Shown piece by piece: positions 31,775 to 47,815 of a stretch of 64,000 bases of DNA. The stretch comes from Arthrobacter sunyaminii. Lineage in GTDB: Bacteria; Actinomycetota; Actinomycetes; Actinomycetales; Micrococcaceae. The stretch covers positions 434,001 to 498,000 of the forward strand of contig NZ_CP076456.1 in the NCBI RefSeq assembly GCF_018866305.1. The letters run 5' to 3'. The position numbers and the translations under genes were made by a program. Under the pieces are notes generated by a model that saw only the letters and a program-made list of their open reading frames with translations, ran no database searches and was not told where the DNA came from. The stretch's first letter is position 1. Each line of letters starts with the position of its first letter.

Positions 31775-34394
31775 CGTTGGCCACCAGCCCCAGTTCCGCT
31801 TTGGAAGCCAGCCCTGCGTGCACCGGAAGCACCCTCACGGTGTACCCGAAGGGGCCGGCCTGCTCAATGCCGATCGTGCCGGAGAACATGTGGCGGCCAG
31901 AGCCGAGGTCCTCTGCCTGAACCAGCTCCTCGGTCCGCGGGTCCGCCAGCTGGTCATTTTCCAGGGCCTTGCCGTACGCCACTTCCACGCTAACGTCCTC
32001 CGGACGCAGGGAGCCCAGTGATACGTAGGCCTGCACTTTCAGCTGGTCACCGATTTGCGGGTCATCGGTGATGCCGATGGAATCCACATGTTCCACCGAG
32101 ACAGCGGACCAGCCGTCGCGGATTCGGGTGATCCATTCCGCCAGTTCCTTCGCTGCTGCGTACCCGTTGGCGGAAGCAGCACGCCCGGACTGTCCGGCGG
32201 GGCGGTAGAGCTGGTTTACGTAGTCGCGCAGCATGCGGTTCGCCGACACCGCCGGACCCAGATCGGCCAGCGTGTGCTTGACCATTTCCAGCCATTCGCT
32301 TGGCAGGGAGCCTGTCGGTGCATCCGAAGGGCCGGCGGAACCAGCCTCCGCGGGCGGTTCCTTTCCGTAGAACATGGGCGTCACGGCGTTTTCCAGCAGG
32401 TCATACAGTGCTGCCGCTTCCAAATCATCGCGCTGGTCCGGTCCGTAAACCTCCCTCGTGCGCGCTCCCTGGGTCGGGTTGGCGGAGGGAATGGCCCAGC
32501 CGTTGCCGCCGTCGAACATCTCGTCCCACCAGCCGTCCAGGATCGAGAGGTTCAGTCCTCCGTTGATCGCAGACTTCATGCCCGAGGTGCCGGATGCCTC
32601 CAGCGGCCGCAGCGGGTTGTTCAGCCACACGTCGCAGCCGGGAAACAGCGTTCGTGCCATGGCGATGTCGTAGTTGGGGAGGAACACAATGCGGTGCCGG
32701 ACCTCCGGATCATCGGTAAACCGGACGAGATCCTGGATCATGCGCTTGCCCTGCTCATCGGCGGGATGCGATTTGCCGGCAACCACCACCTGAAGCGGAT
32801 GGGTGGGATGCAGCAGCAGGGCTTTCAGCCGGGCGGGATCCCGGAGCATAAGGGTCAGACGCTTGTAAGTGGGGACCCGCCGGGCGAACCCGATGGTAAG
32901 GATGTCCGGGTCCAACACGTTGTCGGTCCAGGCAAGCTCGGCATCAGTGGCACCGCGCTTGCGCCAGGCGGCACGCACCCGGCGGCGCACGTCATCGATC
33001 AGGTTGGAACGCAGTCGGCGCCGAAGGTCCCACAGATCTCTGTCGCTGATCTCGTAGGCCCGGCTCCAGTCGCGGTCGTGAACCGTGGCGACACCGAACT
33101 TCTCGCGGGCCAGTTTGGTGAGTTCCGGATCAACCCAGGAGGGCACGTGCACGCCGTTGGTCACCGAGGTGATGGGCACTTCGGAGATATCGAACCCGGG
33201 CCACAGGCCCGAGAACATTTCCCGGGACACCTTTCCGTGCAGCTTGGCTACGCCGTTGGCACGCTGGGCCAGGCGAAGACCCATTACTGCCATGTTGAAC
33301 TTGCCGGGATCACCGCCGTCGTAGCTTTCAGCACCCAGGGCGAGGACCTTGTCCGTCGGGACCGACTGCGCCAGCCCGGCGCTGAAGAAATGCCGGATCT
33401 GGGACTGGTCAAAGCGGTCAATGCCCGCAGGGACGGGAGTATGAGTGGTGAAGACAGTGTTGGCACGGGTTGCGGTCAGGGCTTCTTCCCAGCCCATGCC
33501 GTTGTCCATCAGTTCGCGGATGCGTTCAACGCCCAGGAACCCGGCATGGCCTTCGTTGGTATGGAACACCTCAGGGGCCGCCGTGCCGGACAGGCGCTCG
33601 TAAACCCGCAGCGCCTTGACTCCGCCCATGCCCAGCAAAAGTTCCTGTTGCAGGCGGTGGTCTCCGCCGCCGCCGTAGAGCCGGTCCGTAATGCCGCGGG
33701 CGGCGTCGTCGTTGCCGGTAACGTCCGAGTCCAGCAGCAGCAGCGGAACGCGTCCGACGTCGGCACGCCAAATCTGCGCGGAAAGCCGGCGGTTATTGGG
33801 CAGCGGGAGGTTGACCCGGGCGGGGGTGCCGTCTTCTTCGCGCAGCAGTGTCAGCGGCAGGCCGTTGGGATCCAACACGGGGTAAGTTTCCAGCTGCCAG
33901 CCGTCGCGGGACAGCGCCTGCTTAAAGTACCCGGCCTGATAGAGCAGGCCGACCGCTATCAGGGGGACACCCAGATCCGAGGCCGACTTGAGGTGGTCGC
34001 CTGCAAGGATGCCCAGGCCGCCGGAGTACTGGGGCAGGACGGCACTGATGCCGTACTCGGGGGAGAAATAAGCCACGGCACGCGGTGCGTCTTCACCCAG
34101 TGTTTGATACCAGCGCGGGGCGGTCAGGTAGGCATCCAGATCGGCACCGAGATCCTGGATACGCTGAACGAGTCCAGCGTCCTGTGCCAGCCGTTCGAGG
34201 CTGCCGCGGCTCACTGACCCGAGGAACTTGACCGGGTCATGCCCGCTGGCCTTCCAAGCCGCCGGGTCAAGGTCGGCGAAGAGCCGGGTGGTGGGCTCAT
34301 GCCAGGACCACCTCAGGTTTGAGGCCAGCTTACTCAGGGGAGCAATGCTGTCGGGGAGGACGGTTCGGACGGTAAACCTTCGAATTGCCTTCAC
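31770..34394 (-). CDS. glgP: Alpha-glucan phosphorylase (GT35, DUF3417-containing)
   Basis: This 874-residue protein has an N-terminal DUF3417 domain (SNLRWSWHEPTTRLFADLDP), then the phosphorylase core. QYSGGLGILAGDHLKSASDL is the conserved N-terminal core, HTNEGHAGFLGVERI and THTPVPAGIDRFD follow, and the PLP lysine lies in EASGTSGMKSAINGGLNLS. It releases glucose 1-phosphate from alpha-1,4-glucans. A C-terminal extension with beta structure is typical of the actinobacterial form. The start is GTG 34394, 7 bases after TAGCGT on the same strand. It is divergent from glgE. Confidence 0.93.
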   Translation of the reverse strand: MKAIRRFTVRTVLPDSIAPLSKLASNLRWSWHEPTTRLFADLDPAAWKASGHDPVKFLGSVSRGSLERLAQDAGLVQRIQDLGADLDAYLTAPRWYQTLGEDAPRAVAYFSPEYGISAVLPQYSGGLGILAGDHLKSASDLGVPLIAVGLLYQAGYFKQALSRDGWQLETYPVLDPNGLPLTLLREEDGTPARVNLPLPNNRRLSAQIWRADVGRVPLLLLDSDVTGNDDAARGITDRLYGGGGDHRLQQELLLGMGGVKALRVYERLSGTAAPEVFHTNEGHAGFLGVERIRELMDNGMGWEEALTATRANTVFTTHTPVPAGIDRFDQSQIRHFFSAGLAQSVPTDKVLALGAESYDGGDPGKFNMAVMGLRLAQRANGVAKLHGKVSREMFSGLWPGFDISEVPITSVTNGVHVPSWVDPELTKLAREKFGVATVHDRDWSRAYEISDRDLWDLRRRLRSNLIDDVRRRVRAAWRKRGATDAELAWTDNVLDPDILTIGFARRVPTYKRLTLMLRDPARLKALLLHPTHPLQVVVAGKSHPADEQGKRMIQDLVRFTDDPEVRHRIVFLPNYDIAMARTLFPGCDVWLNNPLRPLEASGTSGMKSAINGGLNLSILDGWWDEMFDGGNGWAIPSANPTQGARTREVYGPDQRDDLEAAALYDLLENAVTPMFYGKEPPAEAGSAGPSDAPTGSLPSEWLEMVKHTLADLGPAVSANRMLRDYVNQLYRPAGQSGRAASANGYAAAKELAEWITRIRDGWSAVSVEHVDSIGITDDPQIGDQLKVQAYVSLGSLRPEDVSVEVAYGKALENDQLADPRTEELVQAEDLGSGRHMFSGTIGIEQAGPFGYTVRVLPVHAGLASKAELGLVANA

Positions 34395-34407
34395 CCGGGT
34401 TACGCTA
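34392..34407 (-). promoter_or_regulatory. -10 box and leaderless start of glgP
   Basis: On the minus strand TAGCGT (34407-34402), AACCCGG, then the GTG start; no Shine-Dalgarno. Confidence 0.5.
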
Positions 34408-34572
34408 GCGCAAAACGAACCCCGAATGGCATGGGTAGTGCTTGGAATCTGTTAGATTTCTGCCAATTAAGTCTCTGTGTCGGTGCTGCGCGAAAAACTC
34501 GCCAATACCCGCCGCCACCTGCGGCAAAACCCCAGAAAGTACGTTGGCTTAGCATTCTGCCCGGAATGTCGC

Positions 34573-34588
34573 TAACGTCTAGTCTGTG
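34573..34588 (+). promoter_or_regulatory. -10 box and leaderless start of glgE
   Basis: TAACGT (34573-34578), 7 bases, then GTG 34586. It sits 166 bases from the divergent glgP -10 box. Confidence 0.5.
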
Positions 34589-36637
34589 ACCAGTTCCAGT
34601 GCGATGCCATCCAATGACCTGCCCGCTGAGGAACTCCGGTTCGGCCGGATTCCCATCATCAACGTGACCCCGGTGGTTGAATGCGGCCGCATTCCGGCCA
34701 AAGCCATACCGGGTGAGGACCTCGTCATCGGGGCCACGGTCTTCCGTGAAGGCCATGACCTCGTGGGCGTCAGCGCAGTGCTGTATGACCCTGAAGGCAC
34801 CGAGATACAGCGGGTGCGGATGCACCCGGTGGGCATCGGCCTGGACCGGTGGGGCGGTTTGCTCCGGCCTGAAGGTACCGGCTCCTGGAGCTTCGCCGTC
34901 GAGGGCTGGGCTGACCTGTACTCCACCTGGCACCACAACGCTGAAGTGAAGATCAATGCCGGCGTGGACACAGACTTGATGCTCGCGGAAGGGGCTGCCC
35001 TGTTCCGGGATGCCGCGCAGGAGCGCACCGGTGACAGCGCACGGATTTTTGAGGCTGCGGCGGCAGCGCTCGCCGACACCGGTCTGCCCGTGGAGGACCG
35101 CCTGGCGGCAGCCGCTTCCGATGCTGTTCTTGCGGTCCTCGACCGGGAACCGATCCGCGACCTGGTGACCAGCAGCCCCCGTTTCCCCCTCCACGTTGAG
35201 CGTGAGCTTGCCGGCCGCGGTGCCTGGTACGAGTTCTTTCCGCGCTCCGAGGGCGCAAAACTGGATCCCGCAACCCGGGAGTGGACTTCCGGGACCTTCC
35301 GCAGTGCCGCGCGCAGTCTGCAGCGGGTAGCGGATATGGGCTTTGACGTGATCTACCTTCCGCCGGTGCATCCAATTGGCGTGACCCACCGGAAGGGGCC
35401 CAACAACACGCTTGTCGCCGGCCCCGGAGACCCCGGCTCCCCCTGGGCCATCGGTTCCGCTGAGGGCGGCCATGACGCCATTCATCCGGATCTCGGTACC
35501 TTCGAGGACTTCGACGCGTTCGTGGACACGGCCCGTGAACTGGGTCTGGAAGTGGCTATCGACCTTGCCCTGCAGGCGTCCCCGGACCATCCCTGGGTGA
35601 CCAGCCATCCGGAATGGTTCACCACACGCGTGGACGGCACAATCGCTTACGCCGAAAACCCGCCGAAGAAGTACCAGGACATCTATCCCCTGAACTTCGA
35701 CAACGACTTCACCGGCTTGTCGGAGGAGATCCTGCGGATCGTGCTGATGTGGATTGGCCACGGCGTCAAGATTTTCCGCGTGGACAATCCGCACACCAAG
35801 CCCCTGAGGTTCTGGGAATGGCTGATAAAGACGGTCAATGAAAAGCACCCGGAGGTCATCTTCCTGGCCGAGGCATTCACCCGCCCGCCCATGATGCATG
35901 CCTTGGGCATGGCCGGATTCCAGCAGTCCTACACGTACTTCACCTGGCGGAACACCCGCAAGGAACTGGAGGAGTACTTCACCGAGGTCTCGTCTGAGAC
36001 TGCGGCATTCTTCCGGCCGAACTTCTTCGTAAACACTCCGGATATCCTGACCGAGTTCCTGCAGTACGGTGGACCGGCGGCCTTTAAGATCCGGGCCGTT
36101 CTGGCCTCCACAGCCAGTCCGCTCTGGGGCGTTTACGCCGGCTACGAGTTGTTTGAGCATGTGGCCCGTCCCGGTGCCGAAGAGTACATCGACAACGAAA
36201 AGTTCGAGTACAAGGAGCGTGACTTCGCTGCGGCGGAGGCGGAGGGCAGGAGCCTGGCCCCGTACATCACCCGGTTGAACGAAATCCGGCACACACATCC
36301 GGCGCTGGGGGATCTGCAGAACCTGACGGTGCATTCCAGCACGGACGAGTCAATCGTGGTGTACTCCAAGCACAAGGAGGTCCGCCCCGGGGACCCCGCC
36401 AGCAGGGACACCCTGATTATCGTGGTGAACACGGATCCGCACAGCGCCCGGGAATGTGGCGTGTCGCTGGACCTGGGGGCACTGCACCTTGATCCGAAGG
36501 ACTTCAACGACGACGGAACCTTCTGGGTGGATGATCTTCTCAGCGGCCAGAGCTGGCGCTGGGGAGCTCACAACTATGTCCGGCTGGACGCCCATTTTGA
36601 ACCTGCACACATCCTGTCAGTTCGGAGGAACTCCTAG
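34586..36637 (+). CDS. glgE: GlgE, alpha-1,4-glucan:maltose-1-phosphate maltosyltransferase
   Basis: This 683-residue GH13_3 enzyme extends alpha-1,4-glucans with maltosyl units from maltose 1-phosphate. An N-terminal beta domain (IINVTPVVECGRIPAKA) is followed by a helical insert and the barrel. Landmarks include YLPPVHPIGVTHRKGPNNT, the nucleophile Asp in GVKIFRVDNPHTKP and the acid/base Glu in IFLAEAFTRPPMMHALG. GTG 34586 is favoured by the -10 spacing; ATG 34604 is possible. The stop shares its last base with the GTG start of treS, so the operon is tightly coupled. Confidence 0.95.
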   Translation: MTSSSAMPSNDLPAEELRFGRIPIINVTPVVECGRIPAKAIPGEDLVIGATVFREGHDLVGVSAVLYDPEGTEIQRVRMHPVGIGLDRWGGLLRPEGTGSWSFAVEGWADLYSTWHHNAEVKINAGVDTDLMLAEGAALFRDAAQERTGDSARIFEAAAAALADTGLPVEDRLAAAASDAVLAVLDREPIRDLVTSSPRFPLHVERELAGRGAWYEFFPRSEGAKLDPATREWTSGTFRSAARSLQRVADMGFDVIYLPPVHPIGVTHRKGPNNTLVAGPGDPGSPWAIGSAEGGHDAIHPDLGTFEDFDAFVDTARELGLEVAIDLALQASPDHPWVTSHPEWFTTRVDGTIAYAENPPKKYQDIYPLNFDNDFTGLSEEILRIVLMWIGHGVKIFRVDNPHTKPLRFWEWLIKTVNEKHPEVIFLAEAFTRPPMMHALGMAGFQQSYTYFTWRNTRKELEEYFTEVSSETAAFFRPNFFVNTPDILTEFLQYGGPAAFKIRAVLASTASPLWGVYAGYELFEHVARPGAEEYIDNEKFEYKERDFAAAEAEGRSLAPYITRLNEIRHTHPALGDLQNLTVHSSTDESIVVYSKHKEVRPGDPASRDTLIIVVNTDPHSARECGVSLDLGALHLDPKDFNDDGTFWVDDLLSGQSWRWGAHNYVRLDAHFEPAHILSVRRNS

Positions 36638-38406
36638 TGCCCAACCCGTTTCAGCTGCACGCCCCAGGTCTCACGAATGACCCGCACTGGTACCGCAAAG
36701 CAGTTTTCTATGAAGTGCTCGTGCGCGGCTTCGCGGATGCCAACGGGGACGGGTCCGGCGACTTCACCGGCCTGATCGACAAACTCGACTATCTGCAGTG
36801 GCTCGGCGTTGACTGCCTCTGGCTTCCCCCGTTCTTTAAATCCCCTCTTCGGGACGGCGGATACGACATCTCTGATTACTACGATGTCCTGGACGAATTC
36901 GGAACCATCAGCGACTTCAAGCGGCTGGTGGCTGAAGCCCACGCCCGCGGCGTGCGCGTGATCATTGACCTTCCGCTGAACCACACCTCGGACAAGCATC
37001 CGTGGTTCGAAGAATCCCGCAGCGATCCGGACGGCCCTTACGGCGACTTCTATGTCTGGTCCGACACGGACCAGAAGTATGAAGACGCACGCATCATCTT
37101 CGTGGACACCGAAGAGTCCAACTGGGCCTTTGACCCCGTGCGGCGGCAGTTCTACTGGCACCGTTTCTTCAGCCACCAGCCGGATCTCAACTTCGAGAAT
37201 CCCAAGGTGGTTGAGGCGATCTTCGACGTCGTCCGGTTCTGGCTCGACCAGGGCATTGACGGGTTCCGCGCCGATGCCATTCCTTACCTGTTTGAGGAGG
37301 ACGGCACCAACTGCGAGAATCTTCCGGCGACGCACCGCTTCCTCAAGGACCTGCGCACCATGGTGGATGAAAACTACCCCGGACGCGTCATCGTGGCGGA
37401 GGCCAACCAGATGCCGCATGAGGTCGTGGAGTACTTCGGCGACGAAACCGGGCCCGAATGCCACATGGCGTTCCACTTCCCGATCATGCCCCGCCTCTTC
37501 TACGCGCTGCGCGACCAGAAGGCTGCGCCCATTGTGCAGACGATGGAGGAAACCCCGGACATTCCGGCGGGTGCCCAATGGGGAACCTTCCTGCGCAACC
37601 ATGATGAGCTCACCTTGGAAATGGTCACCAACGAGGAGCGCCAGGCAATGCTCGGCTGGTACGCACCGGATTCACGCATGCGGGCCAACGTCGGTATCCG
37701 CCGGCGGCTCTCGCCGCTTCTGGACAACTCCCGTTCGGAAGTGGAACTGATCCATGCGCTGCTGCTTTCGCTTCCCGGCAGCCCGTTCCTCTACTACGGC
37801 GACGAAATCGGGATGGGCGACAACATCTGGCTTGAGGACCGGGACGCCTCGCGAACCCCCATGCAGTGGAACCCGGACCGCAACGCCGGCTTCTCCACCG
37901 CCGATCCCGGAAAGCTGTACCTGCCCGTGGTGCAGTCGTTGGTCTACCACTACAACCACGTGAACGTGGAAGCCCAGCTGGCGAGTTCCAGCTCGCTCCT
38001 GCACTGGATCCGCCAGATGATCATGGTCCGCAGGACCCACCCCGCGTTCGGGCTCGGTTCCTACCGGAATGTGCCCACCGAGGCGGAGTCCGTCCTGGCG
38101 TTCCTGCGCGAACTGCCGGCGGATAATCCCGAAGGCGAGGTGGGAGAAGTCATGTTCTGCATTTTCAACCTCTCCCAGCACCCGGTTTCGGCCACGGTGA
38201 GCCTGCCCGAGTTTGCCGGGCGCGGGTTGCGTGACGCCTTTGGCGGTACCCCGTTCCCGGCCTTCGGGGCGGACGGTTCCGTCACCCTGACCCTGGGCAG
38301 CCACGATTTCTACTGGCTGCGCCTGCGCTCTCCGAAATCAAACACTTCCTCGCCCCTGACCGAAGCGATTCCCCTCATTCCCATTTCGGAGGCCGTGAAG
38401 AAATGA
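36637..38406 (+). CDS. treS: Trehalose synthase TreS (maltose alpha-D-glucosyltransferase)
   Basis: This 589-residue GH13_16 enzyme interconverts trehalose and maltose. It starts at GTG 36637, one base inside the glgE stop, with GGAGG upstream. Conserved sites: [37 protein letters not shown], with the nucleophile Asp; [18 protein letters not shown], with the acid/base Glu; and [13 protein letters not shown]. No kinase domain is fused to TreS here; that domain is fused to GlgB instead. The stop overlaps the start of the next gene by four bases (ATGA). Confidence 0.95.
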   Translation: MPNPFQLHAPGLTNDPHWYRKAVFYEVLVRGFADANGDGSGDFTGLIDKLDYLQWLGVDCLWLPPFFKSPLRDGGYDISDYYDVLDEFGTISDFKRLVAEAHARGVRVIIDLPLNHTSDKHPWFEESRSDPDGPYGDFYVWSDTDQKYEDARIIFVDTEESNWAFDPVRRQFYWHRFFSHQPDLNFENPKVVEAIFDVVRFWLDQGIDGFRADAIPYLFEEDGTNCENLPATHRFLKDLRTMVDENYPGRVIVAEANQMPHEVVEYFGDETGPECHMAFHFPIMPRLFYALRDQKAAPIVQTMEETPDIPAGAQWGTFLRNHDELTLEMVTNEERQAMLGWYAPDSRMRANVGIRRRLSPLLDNSRSEVELIHALLLSLPGSPFLYYGDEIGMGDNIWLEDRDASRTPMQWNPDRNAGFSTADPGKLYLPVVQSLVYHYNHVNVEAQLASSSSLLHWIRQMIMVRRTHPAFGLGSYRNVPTEAESVLAFLRELPADNPEGEVGEVMFCIFNLSQHPVSATVSLPEFAGRGLRDAFGGTPFPAFGADGSVTLTLGSHDFYWLRLRSPKSNTSSPLTEAIPLIPISEAVKK

Positions 38407-41400
38407 GCCAGTTGACTCCGTCGCTGCCTGAACTCCTGACCGCCTGGCTGCCGCAGCAGCGCTGGTTCCCCGCGAAGGGCCGCGAAATTTCCCTGGACAG
38501 GGTGGGCGGCATCCGCTTGGAAGACCCGGCGGGGGCTGTGGAACTGGAAGTCCATCTCATCGCCGTGAGCTCGGGTCATCGAACGGACGTCATCAACGTC
38601 CCCGTCAGCTACCACAGCACCCCGGTGCCCGAATTGGCCGATTCGCTGCTGGGACGTGCCCAGCATGCCGAGCTGGGAGAGCGCTGGCTCTATGACGGTA
38701 CTGCTGATCCGGTATTCGTTACGGCGTGGCTGGAACTGATGCGTTCGCAGTCGTCCTCGGTGGACGGCCACACCCACGGCATCGCGTTGGCCGGATTTGC
38801 CGAGTGGCCGCCCTTTGACAGCGTGGTGGATGCCAAGCTGATGAAGGGCGAGCAATCCAACACTTCCGTGGTGGTGCCCGCCCGGCCCAACCAGCTGATT
38901 ATCAAGTTCTATCGGGTCCTCGCTGCCGGAGAAAGCCCCGATGTACAGGTCAGCGCCAAGCTCACTGCCATGGGTTCCGCCGACGTGCCGACAACTTTTG
39001 GCTGGGTGACGGGGAGCTGGCGGGATCCGCTGGCCGACGACGGCGCCTGGGTCGCCGGGGACCTCAGTGTCCTGCGCGAGTTCATCCCCAACAGCGAAGA
39101 TGCCTGGCGCCCCGCTTCGGCTGCCGCCCTGGCGAATTCCGATTTCACCGCCGAGGCTGAAGAGCTGGGGGCAGTCACCGGGCGCATCCACCAGCAGCTG
39201 GCACAGGCTTTCGGCAGCCAGCCTCCCAGCGCGGCGGAACGCTCCGATTTCCTCGAGTCTCTTGAAAACCGGATCCGCTGGGCCTGGAAAGAAGCCCGGA
39301 GCTATGTGGGGGAGTACGACGAACCGCTGGAGTACCTGCTCCGGCAGATCAGCAACCTCGAAAAGCTGCCCAACCTCCAGCGAATCCACTCTGATTACCA
39401 CTTGGGCCAGGTGCTGAAATCAGGCACCCATGGCTGGATGGTGCTGGACTTTGAAGGAGAGCCGCTGCGGCCGGCCGCTGAGCGCAGCGTTCCGGATGTG
39501 CCGCTGCGCGACGTGGTGGGCATGCTCCGGTCCATTGACTACGCCGCCGGCGTGGCGCTCGTCGAAGGCCCCGGAAAAGGTGACGCTGCCGGTTCCAAGG
39601 ATCAGCAGCGCCGCGGCTTGGAAGCCGCACGCTGGGCCGCTACGGCGTCCGAAGCTTTTCTCCGCGGCTATGAGAAGGAAACAGGCACACAGATCAACCG
39701 CAGCGATCCGCTGTACCTTGCCCTGTGGCTGGACAAGGCCCTTTACGAAGTTGTCTACGAAATACGCAACCGCCCCGACTGGGTCCGCGTGCCGGTCGCT
39801 GCCGTTCGGCAGATTCTGGAACAGGCACGCAGGCAGGTCCACGGAACGAGCAGCCAGGAAGAGAATTCAGTGACTAAGACTCCACCCTCCGCTCCTAAGG
39901 GGAACCGTCCTTCGGAATCCGCGCTGCCCGCGAAAGCGGACGACGTCGTCGTACCGGCCGCCGGCGAAGCTGCCGTGGTGCCCGCGCACCGCAACCCGCT
40001 GCCGGTTTCCACGGATGTGCTGCAGGCCGTGTCCGAGGGCCGGTATCACCAGCCGCACGCAGTGCTGGGCGCCCACGTGGATGACCAGGGCCTCGTGACG
40101 ATCCGCACCCTGCGTCCCCTTGCCCAGCAGGTAGTCGCTGTGACTGCCGGCGCGCGTGTTGAGCTTCAGCACGAGTACAACGGCATTTGGGTTGGCACAC
40201 TTCCTGCTGATCGTCCGGGCCAGGTTCCCGATTACCGGCTCGAAGTGACCTACGAGGGTCTTGGCGCGCAGCGCTTTGATGACCCGTACCGGTTCCTGCC
40301 GTCGCTGGGGGAGATTGATCTGCATCTCATCGGCGAAGGCCGGCACGAGAAGCTGTGGACGGTGCTTGGAGCGAACCTGCACCATTACAAATCTGTTCTC
40401 GGTGATATCGACGGCGTCAGCTTCGCCGTTTGGGCACCCAACGCACAGGCGGTGCGCGTCAAGGGCGATTTCAACGCCTGGGACGGCAGGATTCACGCCA
40501 TGCGCTCCCTGGGCGGCTCCGGAGTCTGGGAATTGTTCATCCCCGACGTGGAACCCGGCGCGCGTTACAAGTATGAAATCCTCGGCAGCGACGGAATCTG
40601 GCGTGACAAAGCCGACCCCCTGGCCCAGGCCACGGAGGTTCCGCCGTTGACCGGTTCCCGGGTGGTGGAGTCCACCTACGTGTTCCAGGATGCGGAGTGG
40701 ATGGAAGCCCGGGCGGCACGGGACCCGCACAATGCACCCATGAGCGTCTACGAAGTGCATCTCGGATCGTGGCGCCTCGGCCTGGACTACCGCCAGATGG
40801 CGGACCAGTTGGCGGAATACGTGAAGTGGCAGGGGTTCACCCACGTGGAGTTCATGCCAGTCGCTGAGCATCCGTTCGGCGGCTCGTGGGGTTACCAGAT
40901 CACCTCCTACTTCGCTCCCACTGCGCGCTTCGGGCATCCGGACGACTTCCGTTACCTGGTGGACAAGCTGCATCAGGCGGGCATCGGCGTCATCCTGGAC
41001 TGGGTGCCGGGACACTTCCCCAAGGACGAATGGGCGCTGGCCAAATTTGACGGGCAGACGCTGTACGAACACGGAGATCCGCTCCGCGGCGAACAGCCCG
41101 ACTGGGGCACGCTCATTTTCGATTACGGCCGCCGGGAGGTCCGCAACTTCCTCGTCGCCAACGCGATCTACTGGCTTGAAGAGTTCCACATCGACGGCCT
41201 GCGAGTGGATGCCGTGGCCTCCATGCTGTACCTGGATTACTCCCGGCCCGCCGACCAGTGGCGTCCCAACGCCTTTGGCGGCCGGGAGAATCTCGAGGCG
41301 ATCTCCTTCCTGCAGGAAGTCAACGCCACCGCGTACCGCCGTGTCCCCGGCATCGTGATGATTGCGGAAGAGTCCACCGCGTTCCCGGGCGTTACCCAGC

Positions 41401-42176
41401 CCACCAGCAGCGGAGGCCTGGGATTTGGCCTGAAATGGAACATGGGGTGGATGCACGACACCTTGGAGTACATGTCCGAGGACCCCATCAACCGGATGTA
41501 CCACCATGCCAAGCTGACGTTCTCCCTGGTGTACGCCTATACGGAGAACTTCCTGTTGCCGATCAGCCATGACGAAGTTGTGCACGGCAAGGGTTCACTG
41601 CTGCGGAAGATGCCCGGCGACCGCTGGCAGCAGTTGGCCAACGTTCGGGCCTATCTGGCGTTCCAGTGGGCACACCCGGGTAAGCAGCTCATCTTCATGG
41701 GCACGGAATTCGCCCAGGAAGCGGAATGGTCGGAACAGTACGGTCTGGACTGGTTCCTCACCGACACCCCGCAGCATAAGGGCGTGCAGCTGCTGGTCCG
41801 CCAGCTCAACGAGATCTACCGGAATACACCGGCTCTTTTCGACCGCGACAACGAGCCGGCCGGATTCCAGTGGATCAACGAGAACGACGGCGCCCGCAAC
41901 GCACTGTCCTTTATCCGGTACGACCATCAGGGCAACCCCCTGGTGTGCATCGCCAACTTTGCCGGCGCCCCGCATGAGAACTTCAGGCTCGGCCTGCCGT
42001 GGGCCGGCGAATGGGTGGAGGCATTGAATACGGATGCGGCCGAGTTCGGTGGATCCGGTGTGGGCAACCTGGGCGTTGTCACCGCTGAAGAGGGAGCCTG
42101 CAACGGACAGCCTGCCTCGGCGACGCTGACTGTACCGCCGTTGGGTGTGCTGTACCTGTTGCCCAAGGACGTCTAG
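38403..42176 (+). CDS. Maltokinase-GlgB fusion (Pep2/Mak + 1,4-alpha-glucan branching enzyme)
   Basis: A single uninterrupted frame encodes 1257 residues. Residues about 1-485 are a maltokinase of the Pep2/Mak family: a basic N-terminal cap ([19 protein letters not shown]), a nucleotide-binding Lys in [14 protein letters not shown], the catalytic loop [15 protein letters not shown] and the metal motif DFEGEP. Residues about 520-1257 are full-length GlgB: a CBM48 region ([20 protein letters not shown]), then [18 protein letters not shown] (nucleophile), [13 protein letters not shown] (acid/base) and [13 protein letters not shown]. It would make maltose 1-phosphate and branch the GlgE glucan. 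The start overlaps the treS stop (ATGA). At the joint, GTG 39870 is in frame and preceded by AGGAAGAG, so a separate GlgB could also be initiated. Confidence 0.92.
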   Translation: MSQLTPSLPELLTAWLPQQRWFPAKGREISLDRVGGIRLEDPAGAVELEVHLIAVSSGHRTDVINVPVSYHSTPVPELADSLLGRAQHAELGERWLYDGTADPVFVTAWLELMRSQSSSVDGHTHGIALAGFAEWPPFDSVVDAKLMKGEQSNTSVVVPARPNQLIIKFYRVLAAGESPDVQVSAKLTAMGSADVPTTFGWVTGSWRDPLADDGAWVAGDLSVLREFIPNSEDAWRPASAAALANSDFTAEAEELGAVTGRIHQQLAQAFGSQPPSAAERSDFLESLENRIRWAWKEARSYVGEYDEPLEYLLRQISNLEKLPNLQRIHSDYHLGQVLKSGTHGWMVLDFEGEPLRPAAERSVPDVPLRDVVGMLRSIDYAAGVALVEGPGKGDAAGSKDQQRRGLEAARWAATASEAFLRGYEKETGTQINRSDPLYLALWLDKALYEVVYEIRNRPDWVRVPVAAVRQILEQARRQVHGTSSQEENSVTKTPPSAPKGNRPSESALPAKADDVVVPAAGEAAVVPAHRNPLPVSTDVLQAVSEGRYHQPHAVLGAHVDDQGLVTIRTLRPLAQQVVAVTAGARVELQHEYNGIWVGTLPADRPGQVPDYRLEVTYEGLGAQRFDDPYRFLPSLGEIDLHLIGEGRHEKLWTVLGANLHHYKSVLGDIDGVSFAVWAPNAQAVRVKGDFNAWDGRIHAMRSLGGSGVWELFIPDVEPGARYKYEILGSDGIWRDKADPLAQATEVPPLTGSRVVESTYVFQDAEWMEARAARDPHNAPMSVYEVHLGSWRLGLDYRQMADQLAEYVKWQGFTHVEFMPVAEHPFGGSWGYQITSYFAPTARFGHPDDFRYLVDKLHQAGIGVILDWVPGHFPKDEWALAKFDGQTLYEHGDPLRGEQPDWGTLIFDYGRREVRNFLVANAIYWLEEFHIDGLRVDAVASMLYLDYSRPADQWRPNAFGGRENLEAISFLQEVNATAYRRVPGIVMIAEESTAFPGVTQPTSSGGLGFGLKWNMGWMHDTLEYMSEDPINRMYHHAKLTFSLVYAYTENFLLPISHDEVVHGKGSLLRKMPGDRWQQLANVRAYLAFQWAHPGKQLIFMGTEFAQEAEWSEQYGLDWFLTDTPQHKGVQLLVRQLNEIYRNTPALFDRDNEPAGFQWINENDGARNALSFIRYDHQGNPLVCIANFAGAPHENFRLGLPWAGEWVEALNTDAAEFGGSGVGNLGVVTAEEGACNGQPASATLTVPPLGVLYLLPKDV
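39855..39872 (+). promoter_or_regulatory. Internal Shine-Dalgarno and GTG at the maltokinase-GlgB junction
   Basis: CAGGAAGAGAATTCAGTG lies in frame at codon 490 of the fusion. AGGA sits about 9 bases before the GTG, and the downstream protein of about 768 residues would match a free-standing GlgB. Confidence 0.45.
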
Positions 42177-42196
42177 GCCGGGCAATTTAGCGTGAT

Positions 42197-42226
42197 CAGG
42201 CCCGGGGCGCAGCCGCTCCGGGCCTG
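42197..42226 (+). terminator. Hairpin after the glgE operon
   Basis: CAGGCCCGG (42197-42205) pairs with CCGGGCCTG (42218-42226) over a 12-base GC-rich loop, followed by GTTC. No long T-tract is present. Confidence 0.65.
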
Positions 42227-42227
42227 G

Positions 42228-42257
42228 TTCACCGCAGCCGCAAAACCGTGCTAGAGT
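42228..42257 (+). promoter_or_regulatory. Candidate upstream rrn promoter (weak)
   Basis: TTCACC, 18 bases, TAGAGT. It lies upstream of the much stronger promoter at 42347 and starts right after the glgB hairpin. Confidence 0.35.
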
Positions 42258-42346
42258 TAATACCCGCGCTGATCGAGGCAACGAGAACAGCTGAGCGTCA
42301 CGGAGCCTAGGCTCCATCCGGTTCGCCGGAAGGGCGAACAGCCGTT

Positions 42347-42375
42347 TTGACAGACTCTGATCAGGGCGGTAAGAT
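42347..42375 (+). promoter_or_regulatory. Main promoter of rRNA operon 1
   Basis: A perfect -35 TTGACA (42347-42352), 17-base spacer, and -10 TAAGAT (42370-42375). This is the best sigma-70-type promoter in the window. The predicted start near 42382 leaves a leader of about 240 bases before 16S. Confidence 0.92.
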
Positions 42376-42622
42376 TGAAAAGTTGCTCCGGAGCGATGCA
42401 GAGCGGAAGATCCTTGGATCTGAGCCTGTTGGTGCCGGAAGCAGTCTGTTGTTTGAGAACTCAATAGTGTGCCAAGTTTATTGATACCAATTATTTTAAT
42501 TGGTTGAACTGGTTGTTTCCGCCCACCCCGTGGGTTGGGAGCAGCTTTTTTAGCTGGTTTCGAATTTAGTGCAGGACTGTGCAGCCAATTTTCCTTGGCT
42601 CCGGTCTTGTGTCTGTAACACA
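42376..42622 (+). other. rRNA operon 1 leader with BoxA-like element and processing stem
   Basis: The part from 42445 to the 16S start is shared with operon 2. It contains TGTTGTTTGAGAACTC (42447-42462), resembling the BoxA antitermination element described for actinobacterial rrn leaders, and the inverted repeat CCAATTATTTTAATTGG (42487-42503). No gene is present between glgB and 16S. Confidence 0.65.

Positions 42623-47815
<5,193 letters not shown>

Noticed and set aside
32055..34217. 720-codon open frame antisense to glgP
   Set aside because: Shadow of the phosphorylase gene; no ribosome binding site or recognisable domain.
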